From positions 22,198 through 86,197 of the forward strand of contig JAVBLM010000008.1 in the NCBI GenBank assembly GCA_031553535.1: a stretch of DNA of 64,000 nt. The letters are read 5' to 3'. Below are positions 1 to 11,007 of the stretch, in pieces. The position numbers and the translations under genes are program-made. The stretch is from JAIROC01 sp031553535 (GTDB lineage: Bacteria > Bacteroidota > Bacteroidia > Bacteroidales > WCHB1-69). Below the pieces are notes generated by a model. The model had not been told where the DNA came from. It saw only the letters and a list, made by a program, of their open reading frames with translations, and did no database searches. Position 1 is the first letter of the stretch; each line of letters begins with the position of its first letter.

Positions 1-1
1 A

Positions 2-3000
2 AGTAACAGTAATAATATTCTTATTAAAGCTATTACGGTAGATGCTACACAAGGAATGTATTCGGTTTATATTTCCGGTCCTTGTACCAATGTTGTTGTT
101 CGTGATAATAGATTACTCAATAGTACGACCACAAACACTACGGCTATATCCGGATATGTTATTTATAAGCCTTCGGGGACATTGGGAGATAGCATTTCCA
201 TTATCAACAATTTAATAGACGGAGGATATTATGGGATTTATTTTTATGGAGGAACATCCAATTCTGCATATGTGAACAATACTGTAATAGACAGCAATAC
301 TATTCAGAATAGTTATTATTATGGATTATATTCTTATTACACAGGCTATAAAGGGTTGTCTCATAATACTATATTAGGGAGAACTTCTTCCACAAGTTCA
401 TATTGGTATGCAATGTATATGTATTATAACAATGCAGATATCATTGGTAATCGTATCAATCAGCGTAATACAATATCAACGGGTACTTATGGAATATTGA
501 GTTATTATCTTAATCAGTATAATACTTCCGATACCGCCCTTGTTGCCAATAATGAGATTATTCTTTCGATGACTACTACCTATTATGGTATAGGGACAGG
601 TTATTCCCGTGCAAAAATTTTACATAATTCCATTTACATAAACGGCTCCGGTGCAGCAAGAGGAATTTATGTACAGGATGCAAACACTAATCTATTGATA
701 ATAAAGAATAACAACATTATCATGGAGTCACCAGCCGCATATCCTGTTTATTTGAGTGCTATCACCAATGTGACTTTATGTGATTTGAATTACAATAACA
801 TGTATGCTCCTAATTACGTAGGATATGCAGGATCAAATAAGCTCACTATAGCAGACTGGCGACAAGCGGTATCTTCCGATCGGAATTCAGTTTCCCACAA
901 TGTTTCTTTTAAAAATAAGGCAACGAATTTGGAGTTGATAAACCCTTATGGGATTACATGCCCGCCTATATTAACAAGTGTGCCGGAAGATATTAACGGC
1001 CAACCACGCAACGGAAACATCACTGCCATGGGTTGTTATCATGGATTTTCGGCCACTGATACTACGAATGCGACCTTGGTTGAAATAGTTGGTTGCAGAG
1101 AAGGTACTATATTGGGACAATCCGATATAGCAAAGGTTATATTGATCAATATGGGGTCAACGCGTATATATTCTGCTACTGTAGCCTGGTCGTACAATGG
1201 GTCTCCGGAAACTACTGTTTCCTGGGCAGGTAATTTAGGGAAGGCGGAAGGAGATACTATTACTTTAGGACAAATCAGTTATCTTGCATCAGGTGATTAT
1301 ACGCTGGTAGCTCGAATAGCAACATTGGGAGGAGGATTAATCGACCAGAATCCGTATGACGATACGGCTCATATATCCGGTTATATTTGTTCGGGACCTA
1401 TTGCTGGAGGTACATATAAAGTTGCAAAAACAGGAGGACATTTTGCTTCTGTTGATGATGCTATAAAGCGGTTCCAACTATGCGGTGTAGCGGGTAATAT
1501 TATACTTGAATTAGTATCCGGAACCTATACCCATATAGGACGAGGGATTGATTTAAGTGACCCAAGATCGGTATTTACCAATTATACACTTACCATTACT
1601 TCTGAAAAACATAATGCGGATAGTGTTGTACTCAAAACAGATGCATTCGGAATTAAATTGTCCAATACAAACAATCTTACAGTCAAGGATCTAACCATAG
1701 ATGCAAAAGAAGGTACTTATGCTGTTCATTTTACAGGGCCTTGTACCAATATTGTTATCCGCGATTGTAAATTATTAAATAGCACAACTACAAATAATGC
1801 GAATGTTTCGGGATATGTTATTTATCAAACATCGGGAACAGGTATTATCAGCAACGTTTCCATTATTAAGAATATTATAGAAGGAGGATATTCCGGAATT
1901 TATCTCTATGGTGCATCTTCTTCCGCTTGCAATACAGCAATTATAGTAGATAGCAATACCATTTTAAATCAATATTATCAAGGGATCTATTCTTATTATA
2001 CGAGTTCTAATAGTATATCTTACAATACTATATTAGGAAGGACATCCAATTTAAATAGTTATTGGTATGCGATATCCATGTCTTATGGTAATCATAAAAC
2101 CATATCCTGTAACTGGATCAATCAACGACATAAATCTACCGGCGGAGGGCAAGGAATTTCTGCCAACTATATAAATCAGGATATAACAGAAAAAACACTT
2201 GTTGCCAATAATGAGATAATTATATCTATGCTATATAGTTATTATGGGATTGGCATGTCCGGATCCAAATCGGATATTATGTACAATTCTGTTTATGCAA
2301 AATGTTCCGATAATGATGGTTATGGTATCTATGTATATGATTATAATAATGTTGCCGACCATTCCATTATAGGAAATAATATCGTGATGGAGAATAAGGG
2401 TTACCCTATTTATTTGACATCGGCAACTAAATATAATCAATGGAATATCCATGGCAATAATATGCATGCTCCTGCATATGTAGGTTATATAGACGGGGCA
2501 ATATCAACTTTGGAAGAATGGCAAGAATACATTGTTTCGGATTCTAATTCAATAAACATCCGTCCTCATTTTATGGATAGTTCCCGGAATTTGCAATTAT
2601 TAGACTATACGGATTTTTATTGTAGTAGAAGCCCTATTGTTCCTAAAGATATAAACAATATTTATCGTTCGAACGATACTACTACCATGGGTTGTTATCA
2701 CGGCAAGGCTCCTTTGGCAGTAAATGCGGCCTTGGAAAACCTCACCCAGCTAAGGGATGGAATAATTTTGAGTCAAACAGAAGCAATAGAGGTAACACTT
2801 GTAAATACTGGAACAACAACACTTACTGAAGCAAATATCCATTTGGAATTTAATGGGGTATCAAGAACGGTTCCTTGGACAGGATCTTTGTCTACTAATC
2901 AAAAAGCAAAAATTTCTTTAGGTACAATTACTTATAATTCAGCAGGAAATAATATCTTGGTGGCATGGATCCAAAATCTGGGGCAATTGAATGATGAGTT

Positions 3001-6000
3001 TTCATTGGACGATACGGTAAGTACATCTTCTTATATTTGTTCTTTGCCGCTGACCGGTGCATACACTGTAGGGAATGGGCAAAATTTTACTTCCCCACAA
3101 GAATTTATAAATGTATTGTCTATTTGTGGGGCTTCCGGTAATATAACTCTGAAAGTTTTGCCGGGCACATATCAAGGGACTCTTGATTTATCTTCCATTG
3201 CTTCAAAAATGGGAAATTATGCATTTACGCTTGCTTCATCGACTAACAAGGCAGAAGATGTAATTATAAAAACTAAAGCCGCAGGAATAATACTAGGTGG
3301 AAATAATAATGTTCTTATTAAGGATATTACGGTAGACGCCGTTAATGGGACATACGGGATTTATATTCTTGGTCCATGTACCAATCTTGTTATTCGTGAT
3401 AACAGACTGTTAAATAGTACAACCACAACCAGTACGTCTATATCCGGATATGTTATTTACAAACCTTCAGGAACTTGGGGGGACCGTATTTCCATTATTA
3501 ATAATTTAATAGATGGAGGATATTATGGGATTTGTTTCTATGGTGGAAATTCCAACACAAACCCTTATGCTACTAATATTGTAATAGATAGCAATACCAT
3601 TCAGAATAATTATTATTATGGACTATATTCCTACTATACAGACTATACAAGTATATCCCATAATATTATATTAGGAAGAACTTCCTCAGTTAGTCCGTAT
3701 TGGTATGCTATGAATGGATATTATAACAATGGAAATATTATTGGTAATCGTATTAGTCAACGGAATACGGTAGGGACAGGTTATGCCTATGGTATTTCTT
3801 TTTCTTACACAAATATGTATAATACTAGAGATACCGCATTTATTGCTAATAATGAGATTATGCTTTCTTATATGAATGATTATGGCATATTAATAAGTTA
3901 TTCCCTTGCAAAGGTATTGCATAATTCCATCTATGTAAAAAGTTCTTCAACAGCATACGGTATTTATGCATATGATGCGAGTACAACTCAATTGACCATA
4001 AAAAAGAACAATATTGTAATGGAATCAGAATCAGCGAATGCTTTTCCTATTTATTTAAGCGGATTATCTACCGGATCTTATGATATTGATAATAATAATA
4101 TGTATGCTCCGACCTACATAGGTTATGCCGGGAGTAATATTACAACCATGTCGATGTGGCAACAAACGGTTCCAACCGACAGAAATTCCGTACAGGTCTT
4201 GCCTAATTTCCTTGATGCGGATAAAACATTGGATCTATTAGATAGTATAGGCATAAGCTGTGCATCTTCTATGGTTACAGATGATATTATGGGCATTCCC
4301 CGTAGTCAAAATACGACGATAGGGGCTTATCATTTCTTTAACAGGCAAACCGATGTTTCCCCACATGCATTCATAAGCTTGGGAGAAGTCTATTCATCAA
4401 ATGCATCCGTTCCTTTAACAGTACAGATTAAAAATGAAGGGTTAAGTATCTTAACCAGTACTGTCATCAACTGGGTGTATAATGGAAGTACGCATTCTTA
4501 TACATGGAATGGCACCCTTGCTCCTAATACAATAAGTAATCCTATTTCATTGGCGAATCTGTCTATAAGCCGGAAGAAAAATGACCTTGTTTTATATACA
4601 ACACTTCCTAATGGTATTGCAGATACCCGCACGTTGAATGACTCCTTATATAAAACAATATATGCTTGTGATGGTGCTATGAGTGGTGTATATACTATTG
4701 GTCAAGGCCAGGCTATTACGGATCTGCAAACCGGACTGGAACTATTGGAATATTGTGGAATGAGTGCTGCTGTGACATTCAAAATAGAACCTGTTGTGTA
4801 TACACAAGGTATAGATCTTAGCAATAAATTGTATCCTTATACTCTAACCATAACCTCTTCCAACGGTAATGCGGAAGATGTGGTGATAAAAACTACAGGT
4901 ACAGGGATTCTTTTATCCAACACGAGTAATGTTATTATCAAAGGCATTACGATAGACGCAACAGAAGGTATGTATGCTGTTCATTTTGCAGGCCCGTGTA
5001 CCAATATTGTGATCCGTGATAATAGGCTATTGCATAATCCAACAACCACTGCTACTTCTTATGTTGTTTATAAACCTACAGGAACAGGAGGTGATAATAT
5101 TTCTATTATTAATAATTTAATAGATGGAGGATATTGTGGTATCTATTTTTATGGGGGATCATCCACATCCTCGTATATTTCCAATGTTGTCATAGACAGC
5201 AATATTATTCAGAATAGTTATAATTATGGTTTATATCTATACTATACAAATTTCAAAAGTATAGCCTATAATACCATACTAGGAAGAAGATTAGGAGGAT
5301 ATGGTTATTGGATAGGAATGTCAATTTACTATTCTAATATTGATAATATGATAGTTAATCGTATCAACCAACGTGCTAAAGCAGCATACGGAGGACGAGC
5401 GTTCTATTGTTATTATGTAAATTATTACAATACAATAGATCGAGCTTTTATTGCGAATAATGAATTTATTTCAACTATGCAAGAGGCTTATTACGGTAAT
5501 TATTTTTACAATACGAGGGCAGATTTTTTGCATAACTCAATTTATGTTAAAGGAAATGGTGAATATGGGGCAAGTGGAATACATATATATAATACAGCCG
5601 GTAATTTCTTAACAATCAAAAACAATAACATAATTGTCGATTCAAAAGACGCCGGATATCCTATTTATTTAAATAATGGAACAAGTTATTTGAATCAATG
5701 TGACATAGATTATAATAATCTGTATAATTCAAAATATGTAGGTTATGCCGGAAGTGCTGTATCGACATTTGCAAAATGGCGTGAGACAGTTATCACAGAC
5801 AGTAATTCCATACGGGTATTACCGGTATTTGTAGATATAAGTACCTGTCTGAAACTTATGGATACAATGATGTTATTATGCCCGAGAGATGAGAGGATAC
5901 AGGCAGATATTCAAGGTTATCCGAGATTATCCGTTACGAATATGGGAGCATATCATATAGCTCCCAAAGCATTGGATGCAATGGCATTGGATATTTCTTT

Positions 6001-9000
6001 CCCGGCATTGCATGTCATGAATACGCCTTCATATCCTTCGTTAACGATACAAAATGTAGGGAAAACACCAATTACTTCTTTATCGGTAGTATCGGCTAAT
6101 AATGGAACGTTAAAATCACTTGTTACACGTACGGGCATTTCATTACTTCCGCTGGAAAAAGTAGAAATAAGTTTGGATACCATTATTCCACAATTAGGAT
6201 ATAATTCGATATCGGCATGGATTACAGATGTAAACGGAACAGGTTTGGATTCCTTGCAGATAAATGATACATTGCACATGGATATTTATGCATGTACTGC
6301 CCCATTAAGTGGTGTTTATACCATTCCCGGCATGGAATTTACAACGATAGAAGACTTTATCTTTGCTGCCACACATTGTGGTGCTAATGGCCCTATAACG
6401 GTCAAATTTGCCGATGGTATCCATAGAGGTCATTTGGATTTGGCATCGGCATCTGCATCTTTAGGAGGTTATCCGCTGGTAATTACTTCGGAAAATGGGG
6501 ATACTTCATTGTGCCGTATAGAGGCACTTAGAGGAATGCCGGCTGTTACATTGGGAGGTAATACCAATGTAACTATACAAAATCTTACGATAAATACCAG
6601 GGCAAATGCAACGGATACAATAGGAGGCACACACGGTATAGTCTTTACTTCCGGTTGTGATAATGTTATTATCAAGGAATGTGCTGTTTATGCGGATAAT
6701 TCGTCTCCCACGATGGCAAAATGCGGTATCTTCAAGAAAGAGAACACGGGTATATCCAATAATATTCGATTAACAAATAACCTTATAGATGGGGGTTATG
6801 CAGGTATATGGTTTTACGGAGGTACGGGTATTCAATATGGAACTACTCTTACTGTCGACAGTAATATAGTGCGGAATCAATATTATTACGGATCATATCT
6901 TAAATTTATGGATGGAATGAATATTCGTTATAATACGATATTGAGCAAGGATTTAAATTCAAGTACCACATGGTATGCATTATGCATGACTAATAACAAT
7001 GGAAATGTAGTCGGAAATAAGATTATCCAACGAGGAACAGTTATTACGATGCCTTATGGCATATATGTGGATAATCAAAACCAACGCTTAACCTCCAATG
7101 CCGGCCTTATTGCTAATAACGAAGTAAGGGTAAGAGCTACTGATTCTTATCATGGAATTTATGTTGCCAATTCTCATGTTGATATAGTACATAATTCCAT
7201 AAATGTTACAGGCTCAAGTTCGCCCAGGGGGATTAATATTGTTCATTCGGCAAATAATATTATTACAGTAAAGAACAATAATATAGTGATGGAATCCTCT
7301 TCTGCATATCCTGTTTATATAAACTCAGTTTCTAATATGAGTTTATACGACATAGATTATAATAATATGTATGCTCCACGATATATAGGTTACGCCGGTG
7401 AAAATATATCAACATTAACTGCCTGGAGGAGCAAGGTTCCGACAGATAAATATTCCGTATCGGTTCAACCCCATTTTGCAGACGCAACAACCAGCTTGAA
7501 ATTAGCAGATTATGCCTATTTAATGTGTCCGCTACTTTTCCAGGTTCCTGTTACTATCGATGGCAAAAACAGGCAAAAGACAACAGGCATGGGAGCTTAT
7601 ACCCATGAAGATGCAAGTTTTGACCTGATGCTTCATGATATAACCTATTTACCGCAAGAGGTAGTAAAAGGACAAAGGGTTCCTGTGAGTGTAAAAGCAA
7701 TTAATTTAGGAAATACCGCTATTACCAGCGCTGTCTTTGGATGGAGTATAAACGGAGTGCCATATCCTTCTGTTACATGGACAGCCACCACCGCTTTGAA
7801 TGCCTATGACGATACGGAGATATCTATAGGAATTGGTATTGTTCCGTCTTCAGATATGACAGTTAAAGTATGGGTAGAAAATCTCAATAATACAGGTGTA
7901 CCGGATCCTGTGAAATGGAATGACACGGTAAAAGGATACTCAAAAATAATTCCATTAGCATGGTATTCCGAACCATTTTTGAAAGATACAATAACAACAT
8001 TGTCTTTCCCTGTTTATGCTGTGATAAGAGAAGAAACAGGTGCATTGAATGTTACTACTCCCACATTGAATGTTTCTACTATTGTAGGCGACCAAATACT
8101 ACATAGCAACTTCCCTATGACCTATGAAAATGGGCTATGGAAAGGGGAAATCACAAATCAGTATTATGGAAGTCAGGTAATATATGCATTAACCGTATCC
8201 GACACGGTAGGGAATGTTATAATTATAACAGACTCTGTTCGTATAAAATACAAGCCGGGCAGTGGAATCTATAATAATTATAATCTGAGTATTTTCTCTT
8301 TGGATGGTTTTGAAACAAGTACATTATGCTCTCCCGATTATGCTACCATATCTGTGTCAATCGCAAATACGGGGGTACATGACTATAACTTTGCAAATAA
8401 TAATGTTAGTATTTCTTTACGAGTTACAGAACCTATAACATTTAGTTTCGATACGTTAGTTAAAGCAGGAACATTGTTGTCCGGAGAAATAGCAAGAATT
8501 GAATTAACAAAAGTGTTTCCAATCATGATTGCAGGGCAATATAAAATGAAGGCATCGATATTCAGTTCCCCGGATGTAATACGTTATGATGACACATTGG
8601 TATCCTATTTCATATCGGGTAGATTCGGATTGCCTATAGATGAAGATTTCAGTTCAGGTATTCCAATGATTTTTGAATTCCTACCGGGAAATACTTCTAC
8701 CAGGTGGAAATCCATGTCGCAAGGAATAAGCAAAGATACCGTAGTAAAACCGGTTTATGGGACGCAAATGTTATCATTCCATGGCAGTAGAGGCACAATG
8801 GTTCAGATGCGAACCAGACAATTGGATTTAAGTGCTACTTTATCACCGGCTTTGGATTTATGGTATTTCCACGATACCGTTTATTCGGAAGACTATACCG
8901 ATGTGCGTATTACAATAGACGGAGGATTAACATATACTACCATATTATCATTAACAAAATACGGTCCGGTTTATGGCTGGAAACGGTATACGGTGGATTT

Positions 9001-10432
9001 GCCTCCTTTTGCAGTAAATCAATGTGTAAAACTGCTATTCGAAGCGATGGAGAAATCAGAGAATAGTGATGTTACACAATATATAGATCGTATCCGGATT
9101 ACGGCTAAACAGGATATTGCTGTAGCTGATATATTTCCTACTAAAATTTCTCCATGTGATTTACAGAATAAAGAATGGAAGGTCGTACTAAAAAACTTGA
9201 CCGATCCCGTATTGGATTTCGCAAGTAATCCAACTACTATTACATTGGAAATTACAGGGGCGACTAATCAGGTTTTCACAAAATTGTTACAAACAAAGTC
9301 TATGGCAGGATTCACCTCGGATACGTTTGTATTAGCATCTAACTTTAATTTCGCTCCCGGAACCTATACTGCCAAAGCATATATCACTGCTTTGCCTGAA
9401 GATAATAATCATATCAATGATACTATTACTTTATCATTTGTCATTAGCCCGTCTTTATCTGTACGAGTTCATCAAATATCCACAACAGGTGCTTGTTTGG
9501 CAGGAGAAGCGAAAGCTTGGCAAGAAGTAACAATAGAAAATACCGGTAATATGGATTTATCAGGGATTCAACTGGTATTGAGTATCGATACCGGCTCTGT
9601 AATTTCTGCTCATTATTATACTTTAAAGGAAATGTTACCGGGAACGTTAACGGTAGGACAATCCATTAGACATTCATTTGTAGGAAATTACATTGTTCCG
9701 TGGAGCGCAGATTATCAATTACAGGTAGTTGCTTATTTAGGATGTGATTCCATTATGGTGCATAGTGAAGCGTCCGTACAGGAGTGTGTAGATATGAAGG
9801 ATTTGTATGTTGCAGATATCAGTAATCCGTCAGGGAATACTGATAAAATAGGAGATTTGATTAATATCAGTGCTGTATTAAGCAACAGGAGTGATATGTA
9901 TGACTTCTCAGGAATAAAGATCAACGCAAGGATAGAAAACTCCCAGGGAGTAAAACTTGATGAATATACGGAACCATGTTCTTATATAGGAACTTTGTCT
10001 ACGGTTCCTCATCCTTTTACTAAGCAATATACAGTACCCAATGATTCGGTATATTACATAATGGTATTTGTTAGCAGCGGCACCGGCAGTCCTTTGGATA
10101 ATTATCCACATAATGATACTTTACGGATCAAACGCACAACGGATTATGTTGACATAATGCCAATAGAAAGAATAAGTATATCCATGGATCAAAATATTCC
10201 CAATCCGTCAACCAATAGTACAATGATAGGCTATCGTATTCCCCAATCCGGTGAAGTTATTTTCCGTATCCATAGTATGAATGGTCAAATACTGTACAGT
10301 AAAGTAATAGAGTCGGAACCGGGAGACCAAAGTATCGAAATAAACACATCGGGATTATCATCCGGTATCTATATGTATTCGATGGAATACAAAGGCCAGC
10401 GTATAGTGAAGCGTATGAGTATTAAGCGATAA
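2..10432 (+). CDS. Giant beta-helix repeat surface protein with T9SS type A sorting domain (5' end outside window)
   Basis: The frame is already open at base 2 and the first codons encode a beta-helix repeat, so the N-terminus lies outside the window; the first internal ATG, at 56, is not the start. At least 3,476 residues are present. Five copies of a module of about 543 residues are visible, the first cut; the others begin near 1411, 3056, 4684 and 6309. Each has a short conserved entry (YT.G.G..F....), a right-handed parallel beta-helix rich in N-N, I-I-N-N and D-S-N-T turns and tyrosine, then a CARDB-like beta-sandwich. The tail from about 7,960 holds more beta-sandwich domains, a MAM/cleaved-adhesin-like domain (about 8630-9100) and a type A C-terminal sorting domain (about 10185-10432; motifs NIPNPS, GEVIFRI, SSGIYMYS, end RMSIKR). 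Expected role: cargo of the SprA translocon, anchored outside the cell as an adhesin or glycan-binding fibre. The substrate is unknown. Confidence 0.9.
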   Translation, partial: SNSNNILIKAITVDATQGMYSVYISGPCTNVVVRDNRLLNSTTTNTTAISGYVIYKPSGTLGDSISIINNLIDGGYYGIYFYGGTSNSAYVNNTVIDSNTIQNSYYYGLYSYYTGYKGLSHNTILGRTSSTSSYWYAMYMYYNNADIIGNRINQRNTISTGTYGILSYYLNQYNTSDTALVANNEIILSMTTTYYGIGTGYSRAKILHNSIYINGSGAARGIYVQDANTNLLIIKNNNIIMESPAAYPVYLSAITNVTLCDLNYNNMYAPNYVGYAGSNKLTIADWRQAVSSDRNSVSHNVSFKNKATNLELINPYGITCPPILTSVPEDINGQPRNGNITAMGCYHGFSATDTTNATLVEIVGCREGTILGQSDIAKVILINMGSTRIYSATVAWSYNGSPETTVSWAGNLGKAEGDTITLGQISYLASGDYTLVARIATLGGGLIDQNPYDDTAHISGYICSGPIAGGTYKVAKTGGHFASVDDAIKRFQLCGVAGNIILELVSGTYTHIGRGIDLSDPRSVFTNYTLTITSEKHNADSVVLKTDAFGIKLSNTNNLTVKDLTIDAKEGTYAVHFTGPCTNIVIRDCKLLNSTTTNNANVSGYVIYQTSGTGIISNVSIIKNIIEGGYSGIYLYGASSSACNTAIIVDSNTILNQYYQGIYSYYTSSNSISYNTILGRTSNLNSYWYAISMSYGNHKTISCNWINQRHKSTGGGQGISANYINQDITEKTLVANNEIIISMLYSYYGIGMSGSKSDIMYNSVYAKCSDNDGYGIYVYDYNNVADHSIIGNNIVMENKGYPIYLTSATKYNQWNIHGNNMHAPAYVGYIDGAISTLEEWQEYIVSDSNSINIRPHFMDSSRNLQLLDYTDFYCSRSPIVPKDINNIYRSNDTTTMGCYHGKAPLAVNAALENLTQLRDGIILSQTEAIEVTLVNTGTTTLTEANIHLEFNGVSRTVPWTGSLSTNQKAKISLGTITYNSAGNNILVAWIQNLGQLNDEFSLDDTVSTSSYICSLPLTGAYTVGNGQNFTSPQEFINVLSICGASGNITLKVLPGTYQGTLDLSSIASKMGNYAFTLASSTNKAEDVIIKTKAAGIILGGNNNVLIKDITVDAVNGTYGIYILGPCTNLVIRDNRLLNSTTTTSTSISGYVIYKPSGTWGDRISIINNLIDGGYYGICFYGGNSNTNPYATNIVIDSNTIQNNYYYGLYSYYTDYTSISHNIILGRTSSVSPYWYAMNGYYNNGNIIGNRISQRNTVGTGYAYGISFSYTNMYNTRDTAFIANNEIMLSYMNDYGILISYSLAKVLHNSIYVKSSSTAYGIYAYDASTTQLTIKKNNIVMESESANAFPIYLSGLSTGSYDIDNNNMYAPTYIGYAGSNITTMSMWQQTVPTDRNSVQVLPNFLDADKTLDLLDSIGISCASSMVTDDIMGIPRSQNTTIGAYHFFNRQTDVSPHAFISLGEVYSSNASVPLTVQIKNEGLSILTSTVINWVYNGSTHSYTWNGTLAPNTISNPISLANLSISRKKNDLVLYTTLPNGIADTRTLNDSLYKTIYACDGAMSGVYTIGQGQAITDLQTGLELLEYCGMSAAVTFKIEPVVYTQGIDLSNKLYPYTLTITSSNGNAEDVVIKTTGTGILLSNTSNVIIKGITIDATEGMYAVHFAGPCTNIVIRDNRLLHNPTTTATSYVVYKPTGTGGDNISIINNLIDGGYCGIYFYGGSSTSSYISNVVIDSNIIQNSYNYGLYLYYTNFKSIAYNTILGRRLGGYGYWIGMSIYYSNIDNMIVNRINQRAKAAYGGRAFYCYYVNYYNTIDRAFIANNEFISTMQEAYYGNYFYNTRADFLHNSIYVKGNGEYGASGIHIYNTAGNFLTIKNNNIIVDSKDAGYPIYLNNGTSYLNQCDIDYNNLYNSKYVGYAGSAVSTFAKWRETVITDSNSIRVLPVFVDISTCLKLMDTMMLLCPRDERIQADIQGYPRLSVTNMGAYHIAPKALDAMALDISFPALHVMNTPSYPSLTIQNVGKTPITSLSVVSANNGTLKSLVTRTGISLLPLEKVEISLDTIIPQLGYNSISAWITDVNGTGLDSLQINDTLHMDIYACTAPLSGVYTIPGMEFTTIEDFIFAATHCGANGPITVKFADGIHRGHLDLASASASLGGYPLVITSENGDTSLCRIEALRGMPAVTLGGNTNVTIQNLTINTRANATDTIGGTHGIVFTSGCDNVIIKECAVYADNSSPTMAKCGIFKKENTGISNNIRLTNNLIDGGYAGIWFYGGTGIQYGTTLTVDSNIVRNQYYYGSYLKFMDGMNIRYNTILSKDLNSSTTWYALCMTNNNGNVVGNKIIQRGTVITMPYGIYVDNQNQRLTSNAGLIANNEVRVRATDSYHGIYVANSHVDIVHNSINVTGSSSPRGINIVHSANNIITVKNNNIVMESSSAYPVYINSVSNMSLYDIDYNNMYAPRYIGYAGENISTLTAWRSKVPTDKYSVSVQPHFADATTSLKLADYAYLMCPLLFQVPVTIDGKNRQKTTGMGAYTHEDASFDLMLHDITYLPQEVVKGQRVPVSVKAINLGNTAITSAVFGWSINGVPYPSVTWTATTALNAYDDTEISIGIGIVPSSDMTVKVWVENLNNTGVPDPVKWNDTVKGYSKIIPLAWYSEPFLKDTITTLSFPVYAVIREETGALNVTTPTLNVSTIVGDQILHSNFPMTYENGLWKGEITNQYYGSQVIYALTVSDTVGNVIIITDSVRIKYKPGSGIYNNYNLSIFSLDGFETSTLCSPDYATISVSIANTGVHDYNFANNNVSISLRVTEPITFSFDTLVKAGTLLSGEIARIELTKVFPIMIAGQYKMKASIFSSPDVIRYDDTLVSYFISGRFGLPIDEDFSSGIPMIFEFLPGNTSTRWKSMSQGISKDTVVKPVYGTQMLSFHGSRGTMVQMRTRQLDLSATLSPALDLWYFHDTVYSEDYTDVRITIDGGLTYTTILSLTKYGPVYGWKRYTVDLPPFAVNQCVKLLFEAMEKSENSDVTQYIDRIRITAKQDIAVADIFPTKISPCDLQNKEWKVVLKNLTDPVLDFASNPTTITLEITGATNQVFTKLLQTKSMAGFTSDTFVLASNFNFAPGTYTAKAYITALPEDNNHINDTITLSFVISPSLSVRVHQISTTGACLAGEAKAWQEVTIENTGNMDLSGIQLVLSIDTGSVISAHYYTLKEMLPGTLTVGQSIRHSFVGNYIVPWSADYQLQVVAYLGCDSIMVHSEASVQECVDMKDLYVADISNPSGNTDKIGDLINISAVLSNRSDMYDFSGIKINARIENSQGVKLDEYTEPCSYIGTLSTVPHPFTKQYTVPNDSVYYIMVFVSSGTGSPLDNYPHNDTLRIKRTTDYVDIMPIERISISMDQNIPNPSTNSTMIGYRIPQSGEVIFRIHSMNGQILYSKVIESEPGDQSIEINTSGLSSGIYMYSMEYKGQRIVKRMSIKR
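1411..7960 (+). repeat. Four full copies of a ~1.63-kb coding repeat (beta-helix + CARDB-like module)
   Basis: The segment starting GGTACATATAAAGTTGC near 1411 recurs in diverged form near 3056, 4684 and 6309, spacing 1,645, 1,628 and 1,625 bp. A fifth, cut copy occupies the left edge. Nucleotide identity is high in the core (for example the 'ATAGATGGAGGATATTATGG' region near 210, 3510 and 5115) and lower in the loops. This indicates in-frame tandem amplification followed by divergence. Confidence 0.85.
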
Positions 10433-10452
10433 ATAAAAATCTTTTTCATCTT

Positions 10453-10481
10453 GGCCGCTCCTTTCCGGGGTGGCCTTTTTT
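10453..10481 (+). terminator. Rho-independent terminator of the giant surface-protein gene
   Basis: A stem GGCCGCTCC / GGGGTGGCC (with G-U pairs) around a short loop is followed by six T. It lies 20 bases after the stop and is preceded by the sequence AATCTTTTTCATC. The same lead and hairpin follow the two paralogues at 14790 and 32126. Confidence 0.85.
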
Positions 10482-10505
10482 GTTTTCCGGGGATTATAAG
10501 TAAAT

Positions 10506-10546
10506 CCTATAGAGATAAAACAACCGGGGTCAGGAACTTTAACCGG
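10506..10546 (+). repeat. Dispersed ~41-bp intergenic repeat, copy 1
   Basis: The core AGAGATAAAACAACC is followed by a TCA-GAA-CT segment. Related copies lie at 16371-16411 and 51709-51750. No coding potential is seen. It resembles a decayed short mobile or REP-like element of unknown type. Confidence 0.6.
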
Positions 10547-10555
10547 AGGGTCTAT

Positions 10556-10620
10556 CCACACTTATAGGTGTGGACGCTCCATACTTATAGGTGTGGACAA
10601 TACACACCTATAAGTGTGGG
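10556..10620. repeat. Three copies of an 18-bp imperfect palindrome (two direct, one inverted)
   Basis: CCACACTTATAGGTGTGG starts near 10556. A shorter copy (ATACTTATAGGTGTGGAC) starts near 10581, and the reverse-complement form ACACACCTATAAGTGTGGG lies at about 10602-10620. Each copy can form a hairpin and the inverted pair can form a longer one. The rest of the 575-base gap (10433-11007) shows a terminator, one dispersed repeat and the promoter of the next gene; otherwise nothing is recognised. Confidence 0.75.
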
Positions 10621-10969
10621 CTGCCCACTCGCTTGCTATTGTTCCATACGATTGCTTGGGAGGGAGGGGTTCACTCATATGCTTGTAAATCGTTCACAAA
10701 ATAAGTCTTTTTTTAAGAGACCGATAAATATACGAATTTAATTAATCGCGAAGCAAATAAAAGCATTATATAGGGAAATTCCGGTCAATTATTGCCAAAA
10801 GATAGCTATAGACAGCAATATGTCTTATTTAGCTTCTGGTATTTCTTTCTACTTGAGGAAATTCCGCAGGTAGAGGATCACAAAAAGGGAGAATATTAAA
10901 CGATACATTCTTTTTGTGATTCGAATTTAAATCACTATCTTGGCAGTTTTTTATTGTTAATTTTTTTAT

Positions 10970-10977
10970 TATATTTG
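10970..10977 (+). promoter_or_regulatory. Bacteroidetes -7 box TATATTTG upstream of the TPR regulator
   Basis: TATATTTG matches the TAnnTTTG consensus exactly and lies 30 bases before the chosen ATG. No convincing -33 TTTG is seen. Its position argues against a TTG start at 10954. Confidence 0.55.
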
Positions 10978-11007
10978 TATTCTGTTTTTTCAAAAACAAT
11001 GGTCTTA

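Noticed and set aside
10954..11007. TTG start for the TPR/HTH regulator
   Set aside because: A consensus -7 box lies within this stretch, and the later ATG gives a clean signal peptide.
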